Origin: Narthecium ossifragum
Taxonomy: Eukaryota > Streptophyta > Magnoliopsida > Dioscoreales > Nartheciaceae
DNA: 64,000 nt
Assembly (NCBI GenBank): GCA_963920575.1
Contig: OY986974.1
Coordinates: 7,560,110 to 7,624,109 of the forward strand
Direction: 5' to 3'
The translations under genes and the position numbers were made by a program. Positions 1 through 11,706 of the stretch are shown here, piece by piece. The notes beneath the pieces are model-generated. The model saw nothing but the letters and a program-made list of their open reading frames with translations. It searched no databases and was not told the origin of the DNA. Numbering within the stretch: position 1 is the first letter of the stretch; every line of letters starts with the position of its first letter.

Positions 1-1341
1 GGTAAAATATAAGATTATATTAAAACATCATTCAAAACCACTAAAAACACTATTCAAGGCTGGTGGTCGATCAACGGATCGACCTTGGAAAAGCTAAGGT
101 TGACGGTCGATCAACGGATCGACCGTGAGGGGTTATTTTGCTGATTTTCAGGCTCACGGTCGACTGTGGAGACCGCGACGGTCGACCTTGGAGTCTGGCG
201 GTTGATCCACGGATCAACCGCGGCACTATTCATGAACAATTCTGCTCTGACACAGTTTCGAATAAAAATCACCAAAACTCGTAGAAACATCGGAAAAATA
301 TGAAATCAATTGGGTTGGAAAGTAGACTCACAGATCTACAACTCTCATTTCACATAAAAATCCAGGATCATGCATGTACAAGCTGAAAATCTTGCCACAA
401 GCCGGCTGTTCTTCAAGAACAGCAGAAAACCGGAAATCCGAGATTTATCATGCATAAATCCTACTGAAATCTTAACCAAAGTTCATGAAACTTAAACCAG
501 AGACTATATTAAGCAACATGCATTCAACAACATAATTTCATCAAGATCTAACGGCTAGATTTAACTAAACCCATTAATTAACTCATGTAGGTGGAACACC
601 TATCGGACTGCGCATTCCTCGGTTGATCCCTCGCAAACCAGCCACCAACGAGGTTCCAAACCACTTCAGAGATCTTCCTCTCATTGTCACGGATCTAACG
701 AGCTTTAGAACGCCCAAAATGATGGTCGGGGAGGGAGAACGGAGGAGAAGAAGATCGGCTGCCAGAAGAAAAACAGAGCAAAACCGAACCGGGAAGAAGA
801 AAGAAAGAAGGGAGAAGAAGAGAAGGAAGAAGAGGAAAAGAAGAGAAGGAGAAGGTAGTGGAAGGTCGGGGAAGGTTGGGGAAGGTGGGGAAAGGTGAAG
901 GAGAGGAGAGGTCCTCTCTTCTCCTGACAAAGGAGGACGACGGCAAGCTCAACCGCTCTGTGCCGTTCAATTGCCCTGCGCAGTACCCGGATTGATCCAA
1001 GGCCAAAATGGATCGATCCAAGATAGGCTGGATCGATCCAAAATGTTTGGATCGATCCGAACGGGTCAAAAACCCACCGACTCGCTCACGAGTCCGATCG
1101 ATCGCTCCAGGGCCGTAAGCTGCCCAAAAGCAAGCTTCAGCGCGCCCGAGCTGGGATCTTCCGATCCCGGGTCCACCTAACCATTCTAACCAAGCACTAA
1201 CACAAACAAGGTCAGTGTGTGCACACGCGGGTGTGAAACAAACCAACAAGGTGCAATTTACCAAATTGCCCTTGCGGTCCACAACGAGCCACGGGCCCGA
1301 CCCAGGTGGTCGACCCAGGAATGGAGGGACAGGTCCTCACA
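1..1341 (-). repeat. LTR-X family copy, minus orientation (partial)
   Basis: This is the reverse complement of the first half of the solo LTR at 17594-19830. Shared landmarks are the terminal TGTGAGGACC (seen here as its complement ending at 1341), the stretch around the CACCCGCGTGTGCACAC motif, the purine-rich block at 735-900 (pyrimidine-rich in the other copy) and the text around 590-620. The other end lies left of the window. Several GGATCGATCC palindromes occur at 1000-1110. The ORFs here follow the purine-rich repeat and are not genes. Confidence 0.8.
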
Positions 1342-2101
1342 GGCCATGTGTTGGTTTACACCTTGTGGATGGTTGAGTGATTATGGCTTCTTAGCGGTCC
1401 CTTGTTCCCAGCTTGTAGTGTGTTAATATCTTATGCATAAATGCTTCTTCGTCTACCTTGTTATCTTGCCATCTCATTCTATTGGACAATTGTTTGATGA
1501 TTTGGCATGTAAAGACACCTAGGCTAGTTGATTGTGTATACTCATGCATCATGTTTGCATTAAAGGCATTCAGGTTAGGTGGTAGGCGATGGGTTCGATC
1601 GCCGATCCAGAGGTGTCGTGTAGCCCGGATTTAGCTCTAGATCCGGGGTTTGGTTAGTTCAGGATTATGACGTGATTGCCACCAAATGATTATATCTGAT
1701 ATCATTTGAGGTTATTGTTATAATCGACATGTATTATATTCTTGTACTTGAGATGTAGTGGTCGCGTCGGGTCTCCGAGGCCAAGTGCTAATGATGGATG
1801 TCGATGCCCCTGACTGGTGTGTCCCCACGAGAGATGATATGATTGGGCAGGGTGGGACTTGGAAAGGAGCTCGCGGTCTCTGTTTCCTCTCGTTTGTTCT
1901 TGTGTGAGGGTGGGACCTGAACAAGAGCCCTTGGGGAATCGACGGGATTATGGGCCCCCTTGGCATAGCTTAGGTTTAGGCGAAGAATGATACACTTGTC
2001 GTTTCCCTTCCTTTCTGCGCGACGTAGAGTACAACCCTACTGGGCATTGTTGCTCACCTTACCTAGGCTGCATTGACGATGCAGTTCTTTCAGGTGATTT
2101 T
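1342..2101 (+). repeat. LTR-X family copy, plus orientation, left part (split by Athila)
   Basis: It shares the family's 3' half, including the stretch around 1585-1620 with GATCGCCGATCC and the block at 2020-2095 around CCTACTGGGCATTGTTGCTC. The same blocks occur at 21810-21870 and 22225-22280. The Athila element interrupts it at 2101, and it resumes at 15410. Its 5' part lies left of the minus-orientation copy that ends at 1341, so that copy appears to be nested in it. No gene is seen. Confidence 0.7.
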
Positions 2102-3621
2102 TGATAGAGTTTGAAAAGTGTCGTAGCTTAACAAGTCCAACCAAAACTACTATAATTTCCTGTGCTCTACTTTAACTACTAAGAAACTAGTAGATAGCGG
2201 AGAGTCCGAGTCCAGTCCACAGGGATTAAGGTGGTTGAGATTGAAAGTTTAGTGAATTTCCTACCAATGAGTCGAGAGAAGATTACGGGTCGACAATAAA
2301 CTATATTTATACTAAAGAATTTATAAATATGAGAGAAGAGACCACAAGATTCTTAATCAGTAACTAAGGTTCTACCAAGTCTTCCTAAGATCAGGGCACA
2401 TTAATCGCAATGAATGGCTTTCCTAATAGTTGATAAGTGAATAGCTAGTTCTCCTTATCAGTCAACAAGTTCTGGTGAGGATTTCTTGTTAACGAGAACG
2501 ATTATCTAAATTTCAGTGACCGAATGATTTGTTACGTTCACTGCTAATGAACCCTCTTACTAGGATGAATTCATCGCAAGCAGAAAATGGGTATTGATTT
2601 AGGTGTAAGATCAAGAAGGGATTAGCATCCTGATAGCCAAAACTACAGAGATAAGATGCATGAAGAATTAGGGATAGAACGTAATGGGACTAGCACTACA
2701 ATTGTGAGACTAGCACTATACAATCCCTAATCACGAAGAAGATTTCATCTGAGATACCATGGGACTAGCATGATCCTCTTATTTGGATGAATCCAATCCA
2801 AGCCCTACCATACACAAGCTCCGGAATCAAGTGTAAACAAGAACAATCCACACATCCAACAAGAAATTGACACCAAGATGTAAAAGAAATAGAAATCAAT
2901 CTATATCAGTCAAACAATAATGTATACAAGCCCTAAATCTAAGAAATCCCTAATAAAAAACTTAGTTACATCATAAGAATCATATGGTGAGGGTTTTAGC
3001 TACTCATCTTTAGGGACCGGTCCATAGGTGGAAGTCGATGATCTCCTCCCGCCATGGATCTCTTCCAAAGAATCGTCGAAGAAAAGTGTAGAAGGACAGG
3101 AAAACTCTCTAAAAAGGTTCAGAAAAAGCCCCCAAAAATCCCTAAAAATTGATTATTTATAGCCTAGGAAAGCACCTCCCACGGATTAGATCTAAGCCAT
3201 TGATCTTTCTTTCTGGCCGCAAAGGATCGATCCTTCTATGGAGTAGGATCGATCCTGCTCCTTCAATTGTTGGTGACACCCCGAGAAGGATCGATCATTT
3301 CTTATCGAGTCTGATCGATCTTTCTATTGTTGTTATGCTACGTCCCGTGGAGGATCGATCCATCATGTTGAGTCCGATCGATCCCTTTATGCTCGTTCTT
3401 TGTCCATTTGCTGATCGAGTAGGATCGATCCCTTTATCAGAGGAGGATCGATCTGACTTGCCAGCATTATCAGAATACGCTTCTTTTAGATCCAAAGTTG
3501 ATCTAACTCATATTAGGGTCGGTTAAACCTGAAATGGGATAAAAGTAGTCAGTGAAGCATTGCTCGGAGACCAACAAAGCCAAATTATAATGCTGTTTTG
3601 TATACTTTTCAAGTCTTATCA
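2102..3621 (-). repeat. Athila 3' LTR
   Basis: This is the partner of 13887-15409. Eight GATCGATC-type palindromes lie at about 3225-3460, mostly at positions matching the other LTR. On the minus strand the purine stretch next to the LTR edge (complement of about 3622-3632) is the likely polypurine tract. The ORFs at 3149-3526 are shadows of the palindrome repeats. Confidence 0.93.
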
Positions 3622-5554
3622 CACTCCCCAACTTGATCTTTGCTAGTCATCGAGCAAAGTAAACAAAAATTAAAATTAAAGCAGTAAATCTAACTAGCCA
3701 CTTTCGTAGGTCTCACGATTGCACTTAGCATGTGCAACAAACCTTTAAACCCCTGGGTGGCCGCAGTGGAAGAGTTATAGTCTCCTGAGTGTTTCCAGTG
3801 ATGCTACCCACAAACATCTATACATCCCCTTTAACATATCATCCGAAATCAATTATCATATTCATTGATTCAAATGCACAAAGTAGAAACAATATCCATT
3901 AGTATATTCTTCAATTCATAGTCATATAAAAGTAAAGTAAAAAAAAACATGTCATAGCACACTTCCAGCACTTCAACATATTTAATCATGATTCAAAAAT
4001 AACTTTGACTCTCCCGTGTGTGGATTTGGTTCTATATGTATCAGAATATTCATTATATCTAAGCATTCCACTAGTCATGACCACAATTCTAAGTAAGCAC
4101 GTCTTTTCCACTTACCACATACAACCTCTGTTCTTCTTTCTTTTCTTTTGTTTTTTTTTCTTGCTTTTTTTTCCAGGCTTTTCAACCGTTTTACGCGAAC
4201 AACACGCTGGCTAGGCACATTGCCCGGTTACTAAGTATGAAGTCCTTTTTCACATTGTTAGGCAATTCAACTGTTTGACGCGAACAACACGCTGGTTAGG
4301 CATCCTGCCCGGTTACTAAGTTGAACCCCTACATTTTTCAAACACAAATACTTTTCTGCCGACAGAAAATTGTATGTGTTCATGTATGTTCTATGACATG
4401 TTCTCGAATTGTAAATCTATTCTAGTCTCAGGCTCAGACTCTGACTCTAACTTCAACTCATCCACATGTGGAAGTGCTCAAGTGCAATGGGATTTGTCAT
4501 GTTATCTCTAAACCATGATAAAAGTGTTCAAGTACAGAACTCATGCCATGCATAGCTAAATTTACCAAATTTTACAAGACATATGAACTTCTGAATAAAT
4601 CATCGAATAAGGTTCTAAGTTATGCATCGTTATCAATAATCATCATAACTTCATTCGTCTGACACGTTATAAGGGATGTATAAAATTTGGTTATCATAAA
4701 ATAGATAAATAAACATGAATTCCTAGAATTCTACCCCCAACTTAAATGTAATTGTCCCAAATTACACTAAGTCAGAAAAATACAGCAAAGAATATAGGGT
4801 AGAGATAACTTGTAGAGGCTTTGTACGAAAAAGTAACCTTGTTGATATAGCGAAAAACAGATTTGCGGATCAAGGTTAGTCGTGAAAACCAAGTAATGTC
4901 GTGATGTTAACCTGCTAGTGGTTGATTGGCATGCCAGAGCCTAAATGCCCTGTAAAATCAGAGAAGGAATACCCCCATGATTGCATTTATGGAAAGTAAT
5001 GAATAAGCATAAAAATTGGACAAAAATTGGGGTGAAGAGGTCTTGCCGGAGACGAGAAGGGGGAAAGTAGGATCGATCGTAGGGAAAATTGCCCTAGGAT
5101 CGATCGGACACTTGGCTTTAAACTCCCAAAATAACACGACTAGGATCGATCCGTCCTTTGGGGATGGATCAATCGTATTCCACATGGCAACATCTCAACG
5201 CAGCACTTAAAGCATGGTAAGAAAGAGTAGGATCGATCGGCCTCAATAGGAGGGATCAATCCGTCTCCTGCCAATCATGCTTTATTAGCCGAAAAACTTG
5301 GGATTTCACCCCTGACGTGGATGGAATCTTTGCAGGATTGCCAAGGCATGCAAGGTGCATCTCAGAATTCAAAACCAAACACCCATCCATTCTTAAACTC
5401 AAATTTTATTACGAACTAAATGAAAGAAAAAAAGACAATACTACAAAGCAAAGAAATCCGAAATGCAAAGAAGGAAAAACTAGCAAGCAACGAACACAAA
5501 CTAAATTTGCCACAAAGCAGACATCCTAAAAGCAAAACACGATTGTCCGAAAGC
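3622..5554. other. Athila 3' non-coding region
   Basis: There is no gene. A tandem duplication lies at about 4165-4235 and 4257-4322; each copy contains GCGAACAACACGCTGG and CCCGGTTACTAAGT. More GATCGATC palindromes lie at about 5070-5260. The small ORFs have no recognisable content. Confidence 0.7.
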
Positions 5555-6133
5555 CTAATCATCACTGTCAATGTCCTCATCGTCGTCTTCATCATCATCC
5601 TCCAGAAGATCCATGAGCTCATCGGCGTCAATCTCGTCGTCATCAGAATCGATCTCGCTCGAACTGAGGGGCAATGGATGCTCAGGATCATTGGACGCGT
5701 ATGGTGACCCTGGCGGTGACACCGATGGCGACAGAAGTGCAGGGTCGATCAGGGACCTCGGTGGTACAACAATGGAATACCCATCTGGCAGCTTGAAAGT
5801 AACCCACGGATCGTCGAGGTCGGGATCGTGCTGGATGGCATAAACGAGACGGGCAAAGACATCAGGAGTTGGCAGTGGCCCAAGAAATTCAACACCGATA
5901 GGATATTCAATCACAGATTCGGCAAGGTAAACAGGGTCGGGGAATTCTCGCGACGGGCAACAGAAAACTACCGGCGGAGATGATGGACGGCTTGAGGCAG
6001 TGGTGTCCACAAAATCATCGTCTAAAGAAAAGCCTGAGGCTTGAGACACAGGAGACCCCGGCTCGAAATCATGCTCTGACGAACCAGGTGGGCAGCCGCT
6101 GGCAGAAGACGAAGCGTCGCTGGATGTAGACAT
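5555..6133 (-). CDS. 192-aa Ser/Asp/Glu-rich ORF in Athila 3' region, unknown function
   Basis: The uninterrupted ORF begins MSTSSDASSSASGCPPG. Residues 1-50 are Ser/Pro rich. A more ordered middle (about 65-125) includes PVYLAESVIEYPIG and DPWVTFKLPDGYSIVVPP. The C-terminus from about residue 150 is almost all Asp/Glu (DEDDDEDIDSDD). There is no signal peptide, membrane helix or known motif. It lies after integrase and before the 3' LTR, where some Athila/Calypso elements carry an env-like ORF, but it does not look like an envelope protein. It is the longest intact ORF in an element whose gag-pol is broken. It could be an extra ORF of the family or a chance open frame. Confidence 0.5.
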   Translation of the reverse strand: MSTSSDASSSASGCPPGSSEHDFEPGSPVSQASGFSLDDDFVDTTASSRPSSPPVVFCCPSREFPDPVYLAESVIEYPIGVEFLGPLPTPDVFARLVYAIQHDPDLDDPWVTFKLPDGYSIVVPPRSLIDPALLSPSVSPPGSPYASNDPEHPLPLSSSEIDSDDDEIDADELMDLLEDDDEDDDEDIDSDD

Positions 6134-7740
6134 CGTGGAGTACGCCTGCAGACTAGATCGTTGGTAAGAGAAAACTCAATAAGGACGACTAGATAAGGAA
6201 GGATCGATCGGACTAGAAGAAGGAGGATCGATCCTTCACAAAGTGAAGGACAACAGCAAGCGGCCGGAACAGAGGAAGGGAAAGAATCCGAGAAAAACCA
6301 CGGTGAGGGAAAGAATGAACAAGAAAAAGAGAACAAAAACACAAGAAGGTAACGAGAACGGAAAGAAGAAAGAGAATGCAGTGGACGCCGGCCATGGTTG
6401 CCTGCGTCATTGGTCAGAATCCCTGGCGAAAACCATGGGTTCCGCCGTGTAGACACACACAAGAGATCGAAATAACATGGTGTAGAGAAGAAGAAGACGC
6501 GTTGGAGTCTTACCAGAAGGATGGAAACGCCCGGAGGAGCACGCCGGGATCGGAGACGACGTCGGAGAGCAAGAGCCGGAAGCAGAGGACGGGGTAGCAG
6601 AACGGTAGCCGCGGAGCGAGAAGTTAATATAACCCACTCTTTAGGAATCCTAGGTGAGGTAGGGCTAAAAATAGAAAGGCGGCGAATAGGTATTGCTCAA
6701 GTCGGAGTTGAATCTGACTTGGAGACGGCGACGGCGGCGGTGCTAGCCAGATATGTTTTAGAAAGATTCGAGTACAATCGATCGGTCTAGACCGGCTGGA
6801 TCGATCCGTAGCCACGTGGACGCATCGGGTACGATCGAATGATCTAGTGAATAAATTTGCACGATCGATCTAACCCTGTTAAACGGATCGATCCTACTTA
6901 CTCAACTAGACTCATTGGGAAGGACAGATAGAAGGATCGATCGGAAGGTAACCCGTCAGAAACACCACGTCCTGTCACCAATAAATAGCCACTTAGGATC
7001 GATCCTACTCTGGAGAAGGGATCGATCCTACTACCTTAGATGTTCTATTATTATCAGAGAGATAGAAGAATCGATCGGAAGGTGTAGTGCAAAATACACT
7101 ATGTTCTGTCAAAAGTAAATAACAAGTAGGATCGATCCTTCTCCAATGACATGATCGATCCTACTACCTTAAGGAGTAAAACTTAGATGGAGGGATAGAT
7201 TGATCGATCATGTGATGGAGTGACGAAAACACTATGTTCTGTCAAAATTAAATACCCACACCGGATCGATCCTTGGGGTAGGTGGGATCGATCCGACTAA
7301 TGCCCAATAAAAAGTATGCGTAATGCGAAGAAGGATCGATCCTACCCTGGTTGGAGGATCGATCGGTCTCAATTAAAAGTGCAAAAACGCATAACAAACC
7401 TGGGAATTAAGCCTCTAAACACCATATAAAAATACGGACCTCTCCAGGCCAACGCAATTCAAGAATAGAAATCCAAAGATAACAATTAACACGACCATCC
7501 ATTGGCAGCGATGATAGCAGTATAGCCAATCAAAAACAAATATGCAAATAAGTAGAAATTAAGCAAGCATGCAAAGAAAACTTGAAAGAAAGAAAGAAAT
7601 TAAAAATACATCAAAAATGGGTTGCCTCCCATCAAGCGTTTGGTTTAACGTCGCTAGCTCGACCCAATGAAGATGCAATTACTCATGATTTGGTTCATGC
7701 AACCGTTATGTGGCTTCTAAGGTAAGAGGATTTTCGATGT
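6134..7740. other. Athila 3' region rich in GATCGATC palindromes
   Basis: There is no gene. About a dozen GATCGATC cores, most as GGATCGATCC, lie at 6800-7370 at irregular spacing. The stretch at 7620-7650 (GGGTTGCCTCCCATCAAGCG) is a block commonly found after integrase in Athila-type elements. Confidence 0.75.
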
Positions 7741-7746
7741 AACGTT

Positions 7747-9183
7747 TTAACCTTTGGCCATATACTTTGAAAGTAGAATCAGAGTTAGGATGACGGAGTT
7801 CAACAGCCCCATGAGGAAAAAGCCGTAGTCTAGCATTAAATAACTAAACCCTATCACCCACATTGAAAGTTCTCTGGGTAATGAACTTGTCATGATATGC
7901 TTTAGTTCGAGCCTTATAAATAAGAGCATTATCATAGGCTTCATTACATATTTCATCCAACTCATTGAGTTGAAGCAAACGAGCACTCCGGCCTTTAGGT
8001 AACCAATTAACCTCCTTAATAGTTAACCACAATTTATCCATGAGATTCACTGGTAAGCGGCAATGCTTACCTTAGACCAATCGATATGGTGACATACCTA
8101 TGGGGGTTTTGAATGCTGTTCTATATGCCCATAAAGCCTCATTAAAGCCCATGGACCAGTCCTTCATATATGAACGCACTACTTTCTCAATGATGCGTTT
8201 GATTTCCCTATTAGACACCTCCACTTGCCCACTAGTTTGAGGATGATAGGGGTGGCAACCTTATGGGAGATGTTATATTTATCTAGAGTGTGACAGAAAT
8301 ACATATTCATGAAATGCGATCCACCGTCACTGATTATAACTCTAGGATGACCAAATCGAGAGAAAATATTAGAATGAAGGAATTTGACTACGACTCGGTG
8401 ATCATTGGTCTTAGTGGCTACGGCTTCAATCCATTTTGAAACATAATCAACAGCTAATAAGATGTAAATGTAACTATTCGAAGGAGAAAACGGGCCCATG
8501 AAATCAATACCCCAAACATCAAATACTTCACATTCAATAATTGGATTTTGAGGCATTTCATTTCGATGAGAAATACAACCCAACTGTTGACAACAAATGC
8601 AAGCTTTGAAAAAACTATGTGCATCACGAAAAATTGAAGGCCAATAAAATCCAGACTAAAAGATTTTGGCTGCGATTCTATGGCCTGAAAAATGTCCTCC
8701 GCATGCATGGGAATGGCATGATGTTAAAATGGAGATAATTTCAGGTTCGGGCACACAACATCTCATAATCTGATCCGGATAGTGCTTAAAAAGAATAGGA
8801 TCATTCCACACACAGGATTTAACTTTCGAAAAGAATTTATCTCGATATTGTTTATTCAAGTGAGCAGGAGTGAATCCGGACACAAGGTAATTTACGATAT
8901 GTGCAAACCACGGTCTCGGCGCTTGATCAACAATTAATAGATATTCATTAGGGAATGTGTCATCAATCGGAGACGAATCAGTAATGACATCTAAAGGAAG
9001 ACGAGAAAGGTGATCTGCAACCACGTTTAAAGCTCCCTTTTTATCCCTTAACTCCAAATCGAACTCTTGAAGAAACAAAATCCAACGAATTAATCGAGGT
9101 TTAGGCTCTTTCTTAGTAACAAGATATCTAAGGGCTGAATGATCGGTAAAGATAATGACTTTTGATTCAAGAAGATAAGACAA
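7747..9183 (-). pseudogene. Athila integrase, disrupted
   Basis: 8656-9183 carries the end of RNase H, the VVADHLSRL linker and an HHCC-type N-terminal zinc region. 8179-8583 carries the catalytic core with GIDFMGPF (first Asp) and SDGGSHF (second Asp). The segment where the catalytic Glu should lie is altered. 7747-8050 carries the C-terminal part (RTFNVGDRV). The frames are discontinuous. Confidence 0.87.
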
Positions 9184-9345
9184 CCACTTTTAAAGCTCCC
9201 TTTTTATCCCTTAACTCCAGATCGAACTCTTGAAGAAGCAAAATCCAACGAATTAATCGAGGTTTAAGCTATTTCTTGGTAACAAGATATCTAAGGGCTG
9301 AATGATCGATAAAGATAATGACTTTTGATTCAAAAAGATAAGATC
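9025..9345 (-). repeat. Internal tandem duplication in RNase H (about 160 bp x2)
   Basis: The stretch 9025-9180 is repeated at about 9186-9342 with few differences. Both copies read TTTAAAGCTCCCTTTTTATC, continue through AATCCAACGAATTAATCGAG and end around AATGACTTTTGATTCAA. Both encode the [12 protein letters not shown] end of RNase H. Confidence 0.9.
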
Positions 9346-10791
9346 GAAACTTTTCTAAGGCAAAGATCACAGCAAGCAACACTTTCTCAGTAGTCGTGTA
9401 GTTTACTTGGGCTTCATGTAACGTTTTGCTCGCATAGTAAATGACACGAGGAAGTTTATCAATAGTTTGTCCTAAAACGGCACCCACAGCGTGATCCGAG
9501 GCATCCCACATGATTTCAAAAGGATAGTTATAATCCGGAGAATGGACAATAGGTGCTGAAGAGAGTGAATCACGAAGAATATTAAAAGCATGAAGACACG
9601 ACTTGTCGAATACAAATGGAACATATTTCACCAGTAACGCACATAATGGTCGGGAGATCTTACTAAAATCTTTAATAAATCACCGGTAGTATCCAGCATG
9701 GCCCATGAATGACCGAATTTGACATACTGAAGAAGGAGGAGGAAGTTTGGAAATGAGTTCTAACTTAGCTTTATCTACCTCAATTCCCCTACTGGAAATC
9801 ACGTGGCCAAGAACAATACCTTCTGTAACCATAAAATGGCTCTTCTCCCAACTCAACAGAAGATTAGTTTTCTCGCACCTAGCAAGAACTTTGGATAGGT
9901 TTTCAAGGCATGATTCAAAGAATTGGCCAAAAACAGAGAAATCATCCATAAATATCTCTAAGAACTGTTCAATCATGTCCCCAAAGATAGCGAGCATGCA
10001 ACATTGGAATGTAGCTGGAGCATTGCAAAGGCCAAAGGGCATACGACGGTATGCAAACGTTCCATAAGGACATGTAAAGGTTGTCTTCTCTTGGTCATTA
10101 GGATCTATGGCCACCTGATTATACCCAGAATAACCATCAAGGAAACAATAATAGGATTGGCCTGATAGTCTTTTTAAAATCTGGTCAATGAAGGGCAATG
10201 GAAAATGATCCTTACAATTCAAAGCGTTAAGACGCCTATAATCGATGCAAACTCTCTACCCTGTGGTCTGTCTAGTTGGGATATCCCCCCTTTATCATTT
10301 TTAACCACTGTGATTCCAGATTTCTTAGGAACGACTTGTGTAGGGCTAATCCATTTAGAGTCCGAAATAGGATATATTATCCCTGCATCTAAAAGTTTAA
10401 TTACTTCTTTCATTACAACATCTTTCATAAGAGGGTTGAGTCGGCGTTGCATCTCCCTTACACATTTGATTTCATCCTCTAAGGGTATGCGATGCATGCA
10501 AATCGAGGGATCAATACCTTTGAGATCACCAATGGACCATCCTATAGCTCTTTTATGCAATTTAAGAACCTCAAGTAGTTGATGCTCTTGATCAGTGGTT
10601 AATGCAGAAGAGATAATTACTGGAAGGGTAGACTCAAGTCCAAGGAAGACATATTTTAAATTGGAAGGCAACGTTTTCAACTCCAAAGATGGTGGTGTAA
10701 CTAAAGAAGGTATAGCTGGAATTGAGGAGGTAGGAGGTAAAGGTTCAATGAGCGGCTCTTTCCATGAAATACCGCAGACATAGGTAACCAA
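9269..10791 (-). pseudogene. Athila reverse transcriptase / RNase H, disrupted
   Basis: 10219-10791 holds the RT start (WISPTQVVPKKSG). 9680-10222 holds the palm with CFLDGYSGYNQ, the MPFGLCNAPATFQ motif and the catalytic FMDD box (family YMDD). 9269-9631 holds RNase H (IMWDASDHAVGAVLGQ, YYASKTLHEAQ). Frame changes separate the parts. The RNase H end is duplicated in tandem just downstream. Confidence 0.9.
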
Positions 10792-11217
10792 ATCAAGATC
10801 GTTAAAATCATTTAAAACCTCTTCATTTCAGACTTGAAAACCGATGAAAAAGCATTCAAATCACTATTCTCATCATTCAAAACCGGAAAAACTACATCTG
10901 TACTCAGAACATCTTCATGCAAATTTGACAAATATTGTTCAAACACATCATCCTCAACCACAATAGACATATCACAACTATTCTCAAAACTCCCACACGG
11001 AGTATCAACATTCAACAACAATGCATGCAGTGTATCATCAACACAACTATTTACTTCATCCTCATTAACCAATGCATTAATCATAAAACAGTCATCATCA
11101 TATGCATGATTCTTTTGAGGCATGAAATATATTTAAACGCAGTTCCATATTACCAAACGTGACTGTCATGAAACCATCTTTATAATTAATACAAGCATTG
11201 GTCGTAGCTAACAAGGG

Positions 11218-11706
11218 TCAGCCAAGGATTATAAGGACAGATTTTTTAGTTTGCACTCTGGGTTCCATGTCTAGAACTACAAAATCAACCGGAAATACAC
11301 ACTGATCAACCTTAACCAAAACATCTTCAAGGATTCCTCTTGGGGTTTTAATTGATCGATCAGCTAATTTTAAGGTCATGGCCGTTGGTTTCAATTCTCC
11401 TATGCCAAACTTTGAATATGAGTAGGGCATGAGATTAACACTTGCACCCAAATCTAGTAGTGCTCCATCAATCGTGCGATTTCCTATAATGCATGAGATT
11501 GTGGGAGTTCCAGGATCTTTAAGCTTAGGAGGAAGATCACAGCGAAGGATTGAGCTAACTTGCTCAGTCAAGAAAATTTTCTTAGAAACATGTGATCTAG
11601 ATTGCCTTTTATGATTGCAAATTTTTTTTAAGGAATTTAGCATAGGATGGAATTTGTTTGATGGCATCAAGCAGAGTAAGGTTAATATGTACTTTCTTAA
11701 ACACAT
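11218..11706 (-). pseudogene. Athila aspartic protease segment
   Basis: The active-site motif is LLDLGASVNLMP, followed by KLADRSIKTPRGILEDV, the usual Athila-group protease spacing. The aspartate of the motif is present. The frame stops at 11218 and does not run on into RT. The next stretch, 10812-11123, is an acidic linker-like ORF that I cannot assign to a domain. Confidence 0.85.

Noticed and set aside
583..1426. Several ORFs of 69-195 codons on both strands
   Set aside because: They fall in the purine-rich and palindrome-rich part of an LTR-X copy, and equivalent frames at 17647-18225 are not conserved.
3149..3526. ORFs with GSI/DRS repeats (also 14945-15320 and 18676-18988)
   Set aside because: They are translations of repeated GGATCGATCC in non-coding LTR, open on both strands for that reason alone.
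4005..4214. ORF with a Phe/Leu-rich hydrophobic stretch as an env-like membrane protein
   Set aside because: It is on the strand opposite to the Athila genes and derives from a T-rich run, so it is not an envelope remnant.
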